64,000 bases of DNA from Mixophyes australis (Eukaryota > Chordata > Amphibia > Anura > Limnodynastidae), in contig JAVHZZ010000010.1 in the NCBI GenBank assembly GCA_036250195.1, forward strand, positions 110,285,525-110,349,524, given 5' to 3'. A program made the translations under genes and the position numbers. Below, piece by piece: positions 42,801 through 57,100 of the stretch (position 1 is the stretch's first letter; each line of letters opens with the position of its first letter). Under the pieces are notes generated by a model. It did not search any database and was not told the origin of the DNA. It saw nothing but the letters and a program-made list of their open reading frames with translations.

Positions 42801-45800
42801 AATATTCCTCCACAACACGACTGAAGACTTCAACAGTCTACGACCTGTATATTTTATTTGGTCACAGAACACCTCAATGACTTCACAGTAGGGAACATTA
42901 TTCCATACGGTGCAGGATACTCTATCGCCTCCATTATTAGCACTTTTATATTAGTCTTTATAGTGTAATTTAGTGATTGTAAAGTTCTGAGATGCCTGCA
43001 GACATGTCATTGTCTTTATATGATAAATCAATAATGTATTAATTACACATTATAGCAATTTAGTCCTTGGTTCTCCCTACCTAGTATTTTATACAGATGC
43101 ATTGTGGGTTGGGACCTCTGAGGACTGCGGTGGAGCTGGTGACAGTGGGGGACTCTCAGGGTGGCACAGAAAGAGTAGCCTGGGGGGAATATCATGAAAT
43201 TCGCACCTGGTTATCTGTATTTCTCTGCTCTTGCTTTTCTTAATATCAGGGCTTTTGCAAAACTTTAAAATTTGTCCCTATTTCTCATTAGTGTCCATCA
43301 TAGCAGCTCCAAAAACATCTGCAAAAGTGCAAGCCAACCAAATTCCTCAGAAGTACTTTCCCAGTAATGGGAGAGACGGGGCGAGAGGCCGTATTTATTT
43401 ACCGATGACCATAATCAAATACATTATTTATTCAACTGTCAACACGCGGAGAATTTTCTTTTTATTTTCAGGGTCTCTTCTCTTAACGACAGGACAAATT
43501 CCTTACACACACAAATCTGCCCCCGTCTGTTTTATGTCTAGGACCCCAGGGTAAACAACATTCACCTCTTCACTCTTTTTTTTTCAGCTCCGTATTTTCC
43601 GTCAGGCAATTTGTCATTATTATTATATAAATTGACAGCTCCTCAGCCAGTATTGCTTGGTCTGGCTTTGCTGTTTTTTAATTAAATCAAGGGACGTTAC
43701 ATACACCGGGCTCCATGAATTATTTAGAGACCTCAGTAATTTGTCAGCTTTGTAAATGAAGCTACTTTGATTATAATAAAGACAGGAAGGTGAGCGGGGA
43801 GTCAGTCTGGTGTATTCTGAGCAGTTACATGTGAATAAAATACACCCACATTATATTTACCAATACCGATAACCATGTTTACATGTCACAAACAGTCATT
43901 TATAAATAAAACAATCAATGTGTTTATTCTATGGGTATGTTGCCAGTGTCTAAAGCAATATTGTTTAAATATTCCATATAACGTTCTGTCGACAGTATAT
44001 TTTATACATTTTATATGCTATACAAAGCAGTTACTATCTCTTTTTTGTAAATTTGGGAAATATCTGTTCTTCCTCCAAACTGTAAGGTGTTAATCAAACA
44101 TCCACAAGATTTGTCGCGTTTGACTCCCTGAGGCTTAGATAAAATGTCTGTGATTTATTTCTCTACGCTGTTCTTGATTGACATTTCTGTAACTGTCAGA
44201 CAAACAGGAAGTGTGGCATTAGATATTAACTAAATAGTATGACAGTCTTCGTCATTTGTTAATCTGGTGCATTGTGGACATGTAAAAAGAAACTGTTTAT
44301 CAAAACATAAAATATGTTGCATTATTTTGCAATTTTATTTCGTAAAGTCTGCTGGTACTTTCCCCAAAAATGTTACTATTACTAAAGTATTGATGACAAA
44401 TGGTTACAGTTTCTTCAAATCTGCAAAAAAACATTCTTTTATAATGTAATGTTTTTTTATTTCTAAGTACAAATTATTTTCAGGTATATGAGATCAACAT
44501 TTCTATTGTTGGACGTTCACAAGCTCGGCAAAATCATAAAAGCATATAAGCATTTTTTAAAAATATTTGTCAAAAGGTTTCGGGACAAACCAACAAAATA
44601 CATTTGTGAGGTCCCCATAAATTTAGCTGAGATAGTTGTGTAAATTGTGACAGTACAACCTGCAGTGAAGAGAAATAGACACAAGAAAACCGAAGAACAC
44701 ACTTTAATCTGGTTGCAAATCGGAAGATATATGTGAGCAAAAATCATTGTAAATATTTTTTTTAAATGCTCCATTGAACAGATCAGATGAAATAAAATAA
44801 AATAAATTACATCCATACTGGAGAGATTGTGCTGAAATCAGAACTTGTTATAATATTTATTATTATAATTGTCATTATAAACATTGTCATATTTAAAGGG
44901 GGAAATATCAGAATGATAATTAGTCGTGGCCTCATAGCCCATCCTTGTATAATGTGTCGAGGTCACCATGGAAGAGAAAACCAACATTTTCAAAACTCTT
45001 CCACTAAATTTTTGACTCTTCTCCCATTTAGCCAATGACATTTGTCCCCGGACCCAGATGTGCACTCGTTAACCCTTTATAGTAGGGGCGAGGGCTTGTG
45101 CTGCACTCTCGTTCCTCAGCACCAGAGGGCGACAGTCGATGCTGATTCGGCAGCGCGGGGGGATGATAAGTGAACTTGTGAATAACACTTAGAATCCCAC
45201 ATGGAATAACAGTCAGATTGATTCAGAATCTCTCAGCAAGATAACTATAATTAATCTTGACATAATTAAAAACAAAACAACCATGACTAATGAATCAATT
45301 AAATGGTTATTAATTTGATTTTTTTTAATTTAGAGAGATGTGGACAATAATCCAAATTAAATCTAAAATAAAAATGAAGCTAAATGCAGACGATTTTTGA
45401 CATTAAAATATAAGAATAAGTACAAATATTATGCTGGACCCCACTGGTTACAAACTCAGATATATGTATCAATAATTATTGAGGTTCAAAACAGAGGAAT
45501 TCTGTCCTATTTCTGTAACTGAGCAGCCAATTAAATCAGAGGAACCATCTTGCTGGTCCTGGTTCCATCATCTTGTTCCACACAGGAGATTTTCTAGCAT
45601 TCATTTTTTCCACATGCAGCCCTGTCCTCATTAACACATCACTCATCTCCTGATATACTCTGTGCTGCTGGGGACCCTGCTCCTTCCTCTATATAACTCA
45701 CAGTCTGTGGTCTACTGCTGCCTCCATTCCCCTCCTCACATCATGTTACTGCAGCTGTCACATACAGCCCTGTCCTCACTAACACATCACTCATCTCCTG

Positions 45801-48800
45801 ATATACTCTGTGCTGCTGGGGGACCCTGCTCCTTCCTCTATATAACTCTCAGTCTGTGGTCTACTGCTGCCTCCATTCCCCTCCTCACATCATGTTACTG
45901 CAGCTGTCACATACAGCCCTGTCCTCACTAACACATCACTCATCTCCTGATATACTCTGTGCTGCTGGGGACCCTGCTCCTTCCACTATATAACTCTCAG
46001 TCTGTGGCTTCCTGCTGCCTCCATTCCCCTCCTCACATCATGTCACTGCCCCTGTCACATGCAGCCCTGTCCTCACTAACACATCACTCATCTCCTGATA
46101 TACTCTGTGCTGCTGGGGACCCTGCTCCTTCCACTATATAACTCTCAGTCTGTGGCTTCCTGTTGCCTCCATTCCTCTCCTCATATCATGTCACTGCCCC
46201 TGTCACATGCAGCCCTGTCCTCACTAACACATCACTCATCTCCTGATATACTCTGTGCTGCTGTGGACCCTGCTCCTTCCACTATATAACTCTCAGTCTG
46301 GGTCTTCCTGCTGCTTCCATTCCCCTCCTCACATCATGTCACTGCCCCTGTTACATGCAGCCCTGTCCTCACTAACACATCACTCATCTCCTGATATACT
46401 CTGTGCTGCTGGGGGACCCTGCTCCTTCCACTATATAACTCTCAGTCCGTGGTCTACTGCTGCCTCCATTCCCCTCCTCACATCATGTCACTGCCCCTGT
46501 CACATGCAGCCCTGTCCTCACTAACACATCACTCATCTCCTGATATACTCTGTGCTGCTGGGGGACCCTGCTCCTTCCACTATATAACTCTCAGTCTGTG
46601 GTCTACTGCTGCCTCCATTCCCCTCCTCACATCATGTCACTGCCCCTGTCACATGCAGCCCTGTCCTCACTGACACATCACTCATCTCCTGATATAATCT
46701 GTGCTGCTGGGGACCCTGCTCCTTCCACTATATAACTCTCAGTCTGTGGTCTACTGCTGCCTCCATTCCCCTCCTCACATCATGTCACTGCCCCTGTCAC
46801 ATGCAGCCCTGTCCTCACTAACACATCACTCATCTCCTGATATACTCTGTGCTGCTGGAGACCCTGCTCCTTCCACTATATAACTCTCAGTCTGGGTCTT
46901 CCTGCTGCCTCCATTCCCCTCCTCACATCAGGTCACTGCCCCTGTCACATACAGCCCTGTCCTCACTAACACATCACTCATCTTCTGATATACTATGTGC
47001 TGCTGGGGACCCTGCTCCTTCTACTATATAACTCTCAGTCACATACAGCCCTGTCCTCACTAAAACAACACTCAATATAAAAATAAGTCTAAGTAATATA
47101 TGTTAGTTTTAATCTGAATATGTTTTTGTGGTTGAGACATATAATATAAAACATTCTGTCATTCTCGTTGTCTCAATACGGTTACTGTTATTTTAGGTTG
47201 ACGGGATTCTGTGTTTAACGGAAATCCTCACTGATGAGACTCACTCCGAGGCCACGAAAGCTGAAGTAGCGGCTGTAATAGCGCAGATCACGTCCCCTCA
47301 TCTGACCTTCACCCAACATCTCAGCAGCTTCCTGGAGAACATGGAGGAGATTGTTACCGCTCTGCTAAGTGAGTACATTGTGTCATTGTATCATTGTGTC
47401 ATTGTATCATTGTGTCATTGTCTCACACTCACATTATGCCACTGAAGTATAGGGATCCCATTGCACAAACCACACAATTCATTTTATTTCCTAGTTTACA
47501 ATTAGTTTTCGCTTTAGATGGATTAGCTAACGGCAGTCACTAGCGACATAAGGGTGAGACATTGTGTGGTACCAGGTTTAATTATCAGAGCCATGGCTGA
47601 TGTCAGATATAATATAATATACACAGCATATATGACTCTGTATGACACGGACAGGTTCTGCGAGTGGCAGTTGTGTATATAAATGTATTGAGCCGCGTTT
47701 CCTCCTCTCCGCAGAGTTGTGTGGCGATGCCTCCACCGCAGAGATCTACCTACTGGCCTCCGCTGCGTTAGCCAATATAACCTTTCTGGACACGATGGCC
47801 TGTGAGATGCTGCTTCAGATGAATGCAGTGAAAATCCTGCTGGACGCTTGTTCAGACAAACAAAGGGTTAATTCCCCGTACGCGCGAGACCAGGTAAGTC
47901 ATGTTTCTATATAGATAGATAGGTTCAGTGTAACCCGCGTGCTGTATGCGCAATGTACTGCGTGTGTCACATTGTGCGTATATCTTACACAGAACTGAAC
48001 ACTGAAAACAAACTCATCAATAGAGATGGAGGATCTTCCTATATGTGATTAATGGGATCATATATCAATGGCAGAGATTTTGTATTGATTGCAGTAAAAT
48101 CATAGAAAAATATCACGAGTCGAGTTTTACGGCTGAACTGTTGGTGCGACGCTCCAGTGATACAATCTTTGAGTTCCACATTTGCGCAGCTGTTTCACAT
48201 GAATGAGGTGTAACAATGTAATTGTGCAGAATTTGTAGAGTATGAGTAGACGGCAACAGTCAATTCTGCTGACGAAAAATTGCGCTGGTAAATTGTGAAA
48301 AATGCAGAATTCGGACACGATTTTGCTGTTTCCAATATTTCGCTCATCTGTAGTTTTGTCTTTATAGCTGCCACGTATTTGCCATAAATGTTGCCAGGGG
48401 CTCCGCTCTTTGGGACCTTCGCCTAATAGGGCCCAAGTAACATATTTTTACCCGATAAAAACGTTGAATATGTGATTATTATAATGCATTGATCCAGACA
48501 GCCTGTTATTAATAAGTGTAGGTCATTTATGAAGCGCAGCCAGTGCACAGTATGTTCCGCTCAGTGCACATCAAGGTACGCGCCTACTGCGAGCTCCTGG
48601 GAGACCCCTGTACAACCCAGAAGTACCTAGATGTGTGAGGAGGTGGACAATTCAGAGGCCACCATTTAACACTATAGTACCACCCAGTGGTGTTGTCAGG
48701 TTTTGAAGTGAGGGGGAACAAAGGGTATAAAATAGGTGGATGTTGTTTTGAAAAGTGGAATGAAAAAAACCTGTAATTAAGTCAAGAACATTATGAAAAA

Positions 48801-51153
48801 TAATTTATTGGAAATGAGACTCTGTAACCATTAGACCTAGATGAATATCAGCCTTTAAATCAGTAATCTTACTACTAGGGAAAATGTTACACAATATACT
48901 TACACAACTTACAACAGTAAAATCAAAACATATCTGAATTTTGGATATACAAATTCTGCCTCACAGCACTGGGGTCATGAGTTCAATTCCCGACCATGGT
49001 CTTATCTGTGTGGAGTTTGTATGTTCTCCCCGTGTTTGCGTGGGTTTCCTCCGGGTGCTCCGGTTTCCTCACACACTCCAAAAACATACTGGTAGGTTAA
49101 TGGGGCAGGGACTGATGTGAGTGAATTCTCTGTACAGCGCTGCGGAATTAGTATTGCTATATAAATATATGGTGATGATGTTATACAAAATCATTTCTTC
49201 TTTCCCCCGTTATTTACAACCACAGCTTTTTAGAATTTAGGGAACATGTTTTCCCCTCATGTATCCTGCCCCCTGCCCATGTATTCTGCCCCCTGCACAT
49301 GTATCCTGCCCGTGTATCCTGCCCCCTGCACATGTATCCTGCCCCCTGCCCGTGTATCTTGCCCCCTGGTCATGTATTCTGCCCCCTGTCCATGTATCCT
49401 GCCCCCTGCATGTGTATTCTGCCCCCTGCACATGTATCCTGCCCCCTGCCCGTGTATCCTGCCCCCTGCCCATGTATCCTGCCCCCTGCCCGTGTATCCT
49501 GCCCCCTGCACATGTATCCTGCCCCCTGCCCATGTATCCTGCCCCCTGGTCATGTATCCTGCCCCCTGCACATGTATCCTGCCCCCAGTCCGTGTATCCT
49601 GCCCCCTGCACATGTATCCTGTCTCCTGCCCATATACTGCCCCCTGCACATGTATCCTGCCCCCTGCCCGTGTATCCTGCCCCCTGCACATGTATTCTGC
49701 CCCCTGCACATGTATCTTGCCCCCAGTCCGTGTATCCTGCCCCCTGCACATGTATCCTGTCTCCTGCCCATATACTGCGCCAGATGCAGGCGCCAGAGGA
49801 TTTATACCAGAGAAAGCTGGAAATTCTCTTTTTAAGTCTTCCAGCGTCCACCGCCTGCATATTTCATATATATATTATGGAAATTATTTATCAGTTGCGA
49901 CGTTGAAAATGTATCTGAGCAACTTGACAAGTAAAGTGATAAAGTGTCATATTTCTGTATATATAAAAGCTGATGTACTGACAAAATGAACTTTAACCAT
50001 AGAGACTGCAGAGAGGAAGACAAGCGGATTTGTAAAAACAAGTTGTTGCTTTTAGATGCTGAACAAATTCAGTTAAGACCATTTGGAGACATAATAGAGT
50101 TTTAAAATCCCGCAAACATCCGAACTTCCTGCAACGTTCCATCAGAGTCCCCCTTTAGTACACACGTTATCCTGGATCCTGCTTCCCGTCTATCTCACGC
50201 TATCACGCCGCCGCCAACTTTTTCGGATTCTCCACTTTATAAAAGTTGTTGAAGAAGCAGAAGATAAAATTATGATAAAGTTAGAAATGAAGTCACGAGG
50301 GAGACGTGTTTCATCCTGATAACCGCATGTTTTACTCCTAAAAGATAATGAAATCACTACTCAATCTCAATTTCTCCAAGGTAACATCACCGTATACACT
50401 ATAATTAGTGCTATGTAATTGAAACATTTATGATAACCTCGCAATCACATTTATATTTTTTTGCATTTGAAATTTGATGATTATATTGATGAAAACCTTC
50501 AGTCATCAGAGAACCATATACTGGCGTTCAGCTGTAATGAATCCGCCTGATGCATCTACTTAGGACGGTACCTTGCGGGATTTCTCTAAATGCTGTTTAT
50601 GACTGACACCGGCGCTGACTCTAACATAATGACACTTTCCAGTACTTTCCAAATCAGCTACGAGTGCTCACAGTTTATGAGACTTTATTTTGTCTTTTTT
50701 TGTCATTTTATATGTGACATCATACATTGCTGTTCTGTAAATGTGTAAAGATAAAAATGTCTGTATAATAAATCCAAACTAAGGGGCTGATTCATTAAGG
50801 ATCTTAACTTATGAAACTTCTTATTTCAGTCTCTTGGACAAAACCATGTTGCAATGCAAGGGGTGCAAATTAGTATTCTGTTTTGCACATAAGTTAAATA
50901 CTGACTGTTTTTCATGTAGCACACACATACTTGATAGCTTATTTGTACACTGAAACTTAAAGTCGATATTTGTGTGCTACATGAAAAACAGTCAGTATTT
51001 AACTTATGTGCAAAACAGAATACTAATTTGCACCCCTTGCATTGCAACATGGTTTTGTCCAGGAGACTGAAATAAGAAGTTTCTTAAGTTAAGATCCTTA
51101 ATGAATCAGGCCCGCATTTTTTAAAAGAATCAGCAAACCTCAAAATTGTAAAA

Positions 51154-51193
<40 letters not shown>

Positions 51194-54100
51194 CCCCCTT
51201 TACACAATCTATACAGAACAAGTCTACAAGACTGTCACTCCCATTCTGCTGGCTCAGATACACAAGCTCCTCCCTCCTAACATGGCTCCTGCTGCGGAGG
51301 GTGAAAGAGCATGGGGACAGATATACTATGTAACAAACATTTTATCTATTTCATTTATGCTCAAAAAACACAGAGATTGATATATAGATCGATGTTAAAT
51401 AATTCACTTGTTATTTAATTCCCTTAGATTTCAGGTTGCACATTAGCAAATTATGATAAAGTTGACCAATATTATTCTATTTACATTTTTATACAATAAT
51501 AGCAATAAAGTATCTGTATGTCAGAGAACTTTAATTATAACCAGTACTTCCTATAAATGGGGAATATAAATCATCTATATAATTATCACAATACCGCGGC
51601 ACCGACCAGCAACCGGTGGGAATGTACCAACAACGGATCCCACATCAAACCAGCACTTACCAGGACCTATATTCAGTCTAGACGGGGGAAGTACTGTCAC
51701 ACTCGGGCATATATCTGAATACGCCAACAACGCTACAGCGACAGTTGAGCATCACACTGTAATACACAGCAAAACAGGACCTCACAATGACCAATCCCCA
51801 GGGTATCCTGATTTTAGCTGTGCTTAAATTTTGTCAACTGTACTAAAAATCATCTGACTGCAGCCTATCAATCACTGGGAACAAGTGACATCACTGAGGT
51901 ACGAGGCAGCTTGTGTACCTCGTGCCTCGCAAGTGTTATTAGATTTTAGTAACTTGATAGGTAAATGAATATTTGCTTCTCCACCCCGCTGTGTACCAGA
52001 GACTGTTACACCTTCACCCGTAACAACCGCAGAGATATCATCATCAGTTATTTATATAGCGCTACTAATTCCGCAGCGCTGTACAGAGAACTCACTCACA
52101 TCAGCCCCTGCCCCATAGGAGCTTACAATCTAAATTCCCCAACATACACACAGACAGACAGACAGAGACTAGGGTCAATTTGATAGCAGCCACTTAACCT
52201 ACTAGAGATATAGTGTAAACGTTCCCACTGGCCGCAGTTACAGGTCTGAGAAAGTTCCGTCTCCCGCCGCACACTTCCATATTTCTGGAATAACCAATAT
52301 GACTGTAAGTCTCGCTCTGCATATAATCATATTACATGAATCACTCTGTATAATGGATGAGAATTTCCCATCTGACAACGTCAGCCCGTTCCTGTGATTG
52401 CTGAATTAATGTCACGTTGAGATTGGAGTGAATGGTAATTTGGTGTCAAGCTAAGCTAATTCTACAAGTGGAGGATGTTTGTTGGGAAACAAAGGCTACA
52501 GCGAAAAGTTCAATTTATGACATTTATTCTGTGCATTTCTACAGAGAGATAAAGGAAGAGATTCATTGGGTGGGAATAACTCATTGACTGACGAATATTT
52601 ATGACTCGTAATATCTGAGTTTGGGGCCCTGGGTTTTGCAGTAAACCAATCCCCATTCACCCCCTCTGGGTCCTAACGCCTTCTCTGAATACAGTTGTGT
52701 TAAATTATTTCATTATTTTTTTAAACCTGTTTATAAAGCATTTAATTCTGATAACAATCAAAATAGATTTGGAGATGTTTTCCTTTCCCTGACATTGCAG
52801 AGTAAATTGTGTTGATCAGTGGAAAGAATTTCCAAATACATTGAGTTTGATTCCTGGTATAAGCTTTTCAGAGATCCTGAAGATAGTTTTCCTGCTGAAT
52901 GGAAGCAGCTTGTGTGACAACAGCCTGTGGCCTACTGCAGAGGTGACCAAGCTCAGTCCTCAGGGGCTACCAACAGCTCATGCTTTCAAGATTTCTTTAA
53001 TCAGACACAGGTGAGTTAATCTATTTGTCTGCATCAGTAATTATCCCACCTGTTTCTACAGATAGAAATCCTGAAAACATGAGCTGTATCTTTTGAGGAC
53101 TGGGCTTGAGCACCTCTGGGTTAAGCGTTAGGTAAGTCTCCCCCTGGGTAACTAATGACTTTCAGGGTAAGAGAACATGGGGTTACAGAAGGTGATTGCT
53201 GTTTGTTGTTATTTCTTAGCTATAATTTTATTTTTAAGAATCCAGCTCTGTCCTAGTGAATCTAATGTCTGATTTCCATGAATGTCTCCTGGGCTGATTC
53301 TCAGTTTAGAAAAAAATTGTTCCCCAGACCTCCCAACATTTTCAAAAGCAAAATTGTGATACAAATAAGAAATTACCCTGATCCGTCCATATTATCCTGA
53401 TGCCATGCAGGTTTATTGGATCTGTGAATCTGCACTGTACCACTAGAATATGATAAAGATAGTAAGTAGGAAGTACTCTATGTAATCCATAATTCTGTAC
53501 AATCGTATATATCATAATGATCTTTACATTAAGACATCAAACATTCAACTATTTCCCATCTGATACAGTTTCATTAAAATAAACAAATGTGTTGTTTTAG
53601 CTGCTATATGTTCATGTAACACATCCGCTAACGTTCTATATCTGTTTTCTTTCTAAATGTTTCAGATTGTGACAATTTTAGCCAATTTGTCGATCCTGGA
53701 TCAGAGCGGTTGGGAAATACTTCAAGAAAATGGTAAATATTACTAGAGCGCTCTGTAATGTTGTGAATGGTGGAAAATGTATCAGAATATTCAACAAATA
53801 TTCAGTAACCATAACAGCAAATCAGCGATTGGCTCTGATTGATTTAGTGCAAGTTAGACAATGAGGGTCATTAGCGAACGTTTGGTACGACGGGCCTGAT
53901 TGTGCGCTGGTTCTGTAATCCTCAGAGAACATAGAATAAATAATATAGTGAGAAATATACTGGATGCCCGAAACAATCAGGATGGAAGGGTGTCAGAGAA
54001 AGGGTGACACCCAGAGGGGGGTGCGGAGACAGAAGGTGGAACATCCCCAGAGGCAGAAATCCAGGAGACCCTGTTATATGAAGATAGTCGCGTGTCTTTA

Positions 54101-57100
54101 TATGTTATATAGAGGACAGTCCTAGATCCCTTGGGCACATTGTCCAATCATCACCTCCTTTCCAATGCTGCATTCACCCATCTGTGAGCAGATAATTAAC
54201 GCAGCCGCTCGTTAGTATCATTGATCCCTACTGTATGTAAATCATGTCTGCGGCAACCTTGATCAGTTCTACATTTTCTTAAAACACGTGAGCATTGGTC
54301 CCTATGTAAAACCGATCTTTGATGGTCCCTACGTTTTAATGCAGTAATTATATTAAGCCCCCTCTTAAACCACTATAGTATAATAATTACATTAATGTCC
54401 CCGTTATCTGGATTTATCATTGATGGTCACTAGGACAAATGTTTTCCATTGTGCAAAAATTGTCCCCCTGCAGCCAGGGGCCCCTATTGGCCATTGAACC
54501 AGTCAACAAGCAGATCCCCCCCAATGTGCAATCCTGGGGCCAGGTTCTCAGATTGAGCAGGGGCCCGGAGGGCGAGCAGGAGCCCCGGAGGTGCTGGGCA
54601 CCAAACCAAGTTTTGATAAGGGGTTTAATATCTGAATATTAGATTGATGACACAACTGGGACCTGCTAGTCCTTTGGAAGGGAATATATTACACTGATAA
54701 TCTCTTCCGCTGTTACCGTTTTTACCTATTAACAAAGGGTTCATCTCAGAGGTGAGCGCTTCCTCCGGTACAACAGGCGCTGTATGTGCGTTATTATATC
54801 GCAGCTCGGTGAGAGGATTGCATTATAGCTGGAGGTGATACACTTTTATTATATATGTAACCTCTTCCTTCTGTGCTTCCAACAATGTCTTTGTATCAAA
54901 AGCGGCAACTCTGCCTGATATTAGAGATACATGGCTGAAAGTAACAGAAGAAAGCCAGAGATCTTAAGTAATGTGATAAAGTTTCAGGAGGGTGCATACA
55001 AACCAATACATTAAAGTCACCTAGAGGTGGACAATGCACTTGAATTGATCTCTGTATTATCTGGTATTGATGTGAGCACTGGTGGGAATATTGGGCAACA
55101 CATTTACCTCCATAATCGGATGGTAACAGTTGCAGCTGTGAGTCTGTATCACGCACACGATTACAACGTACAAACGCAGCTTTGTATTCTTATTGTCTGA
55201 CGCACAGGGGTGGAGACGCTGACCGCGATGCTGTCGGAGAAGCCGCTGAGCGGGAGTTTAGCTGAAGTCTCGGCCTGTGAACGCGTCCTCCAGAAATCTG
55301 CAGTCACCCTCGCACGACTGTGCCGCCATCCAGACATTGCGCAAGCTGCGATCAAACACAAATGTACGGTCAAAATACAGGGCCCGGCATTACGTTATTA
55401 TTATTATTTAATATTATTATTATTATGTTTATTATTATTATTATACTATTATTATCCAATAATATTCTTATTATTAATATTATTATTATTATTTATATTA
55501 TTATTATTATTATTACTATTACCCAGCATTACATTAGTAGTAGTAGAATGAATGTATCACTCACTGTATAGTACATACTCTATAACACTCACTATTATTA
55601 TAATCACCGCTGCCCGTGTCGGTCCTCATGTTGCTTTATACAATACTTATGGCACCGTGGGAAATACATTGTGGCTCATAGAACATTTTCCACATATAAA
55701 ACACCAGAAACATATTTATTTTGAGGACGGTGTTATAAGCAGCAGTGACCATTTCTTTTACGCATGTTCCCTGGATCTACCGTGCCCGAGGCCTTTTCCC
55801 ACCACTAGAACGCTGCTCAGTCTGCCCCTTCCGGGCAGTACACCGCAGCACAGAACAGGAAGTAGCATTCTCAGGTCACCTGACACTCGTAATACAGAGG
55901 GTTTATAGTTGTAATGAATCAGAATGTGAATTAAGTGGTGAAGTGATTACAGTTCAGACATCATCAATATATTGTAACGTGACTTATTCTGCCCCTGACA
56001 GGTATCCCGCGTCTCATTACTCTCTGCCGCCACCCAGAGGAGAGACAGAGCAGTGACGCCGTCCTTGTTGCCTGCCTGGTATGTCCCAATAAACCTCTGT
56101 CATCCAGAACACCACAAATAATCCTCAATGAATGATTTCTGAAGAACAGCGTCATGGGAGTGACAGATAGTTACCCCAGGGCAATTACCTCACCCCTTAT
56201 CTAATACAGAGGTCCCAGAAATAAAGCTGCAGGTCCATAACATGAAGCAGTAGGTGTCCTCTCCCCAATGTCTGTACAGAATGTTATACAGAGGTATATG
56301 CAGATATATGAAGAATATTCCTCGTGTTTATTCAGCAGGGACCCACAATGTCTGCCTCCCCCCCTCTATAGAACTGGTCCTTACCAGGGGCCTCATCCTA
56401 TAGGAATCAGTGGAGGGTCTCAGAGGAGATCCAGAAATCCTGCCCTGCTAATGGAGGACACTGCTGGAGACAGCGACTCGCTCAGTAAAATTTTCCAGAA
56501 GCAAAATGATTCTATGGATTTTATTCAAGAGATATTTCCACAAAGTTTCTTTTCATTTGAAATATTTGAGCACACAAGAAAAACAATCTGATAAACATGA
56601 TATATTAATCATACTTAGAAAAGAGATCATTCAGTTCTAATAGTTCATGTTCCTACACACTAATAATTGTGTTCAAATACTGCTGAGTCCTGAACAATTA
56701 TACGTCTGAGTGATCTTATAAGAATCTGTGGCATCAAATATGATGATGTATTGTGATTAGAAATGGTTCACGTGTGAGACCCTCTAACCTGACTTACAGG
56801 GGGCAGCCAAGTAACGCTGCATTCTACAGCGCTCACAGTCACCTTACGCTTATCCCACATGGACCGGTCCAGTTGGGTCATCCCCGTTGCCCAATGACCA
56901 CTTGTCTTTGTTTATGGACAGTCAGAGATTCCAGGTTATAATTAGAGTGCAACTGCAGCGATTCGACACCCAACCAGTATGTGGTCAGCGATTAACTAAA
57001 TCAATCAATCCCGTTATCACTTGGATCAACACAGTAATGTCCGTTCATTTTAATAACATACAAAGTTGCAGACTCTATCTGCCTGTCTGTGGAGAGCTTT

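Larger units (their letters stand above)
11844..47196 (+). other. INSC: INSC intron B-C (35.4 kb), repeat-rich
   Basis: The intron joins phase-0 exons B and C. No additional exon is needed between them, because LEK|VDG is continuous in the family. It carries most of the mobile elements and minisatellites of the window. Stretches where I recognise nothing are 12966-13767 (apart from a short AT run), 14347-15585, 16260-17770, 18626-20016, 20421-20932, 22666-23050, 24160-24920, 29680-30725, 34616-37927, 38975-40080, 41500-42130 and 42460-45610. Confidence 0.8.
47894..53665 (+). other. INSC: INSC intron D-E (5.8 kb)
   Basis: Contains two SINE fragments, a 20-bp minisatellite, a palindromic MITE, a long (TA)n tract and a short hAT-like element, listed separately. 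Intervals 47894-48950, 49781-50780 and 51200-51880 show no further recognisable feature. Confidence 0.75.

Noticed and set aside
45662..47031. Series of 60-90 codon ORFs starting [15 protein letters not shown]
   Set aside because: They repeat every 148 bp with the tandem unit, shift frame between copies and have no independent coding evidence.
49246..49989. ORFs of 160-250 codons on both strands over the CATGTATCCTGCC array
   Set aside because: Cys/Pro-rich repeat translations in all frames of a 20-bp unit; no conserved domain.
54460..54642. GC-richer ORF at 54439-54642 as a possible INSC exon
   Set aside because: Exons E and F join in phase with continuous family sequence (ILQEN|G|VETL), leaving no room for another exon, and the ORF lacks family similarity.
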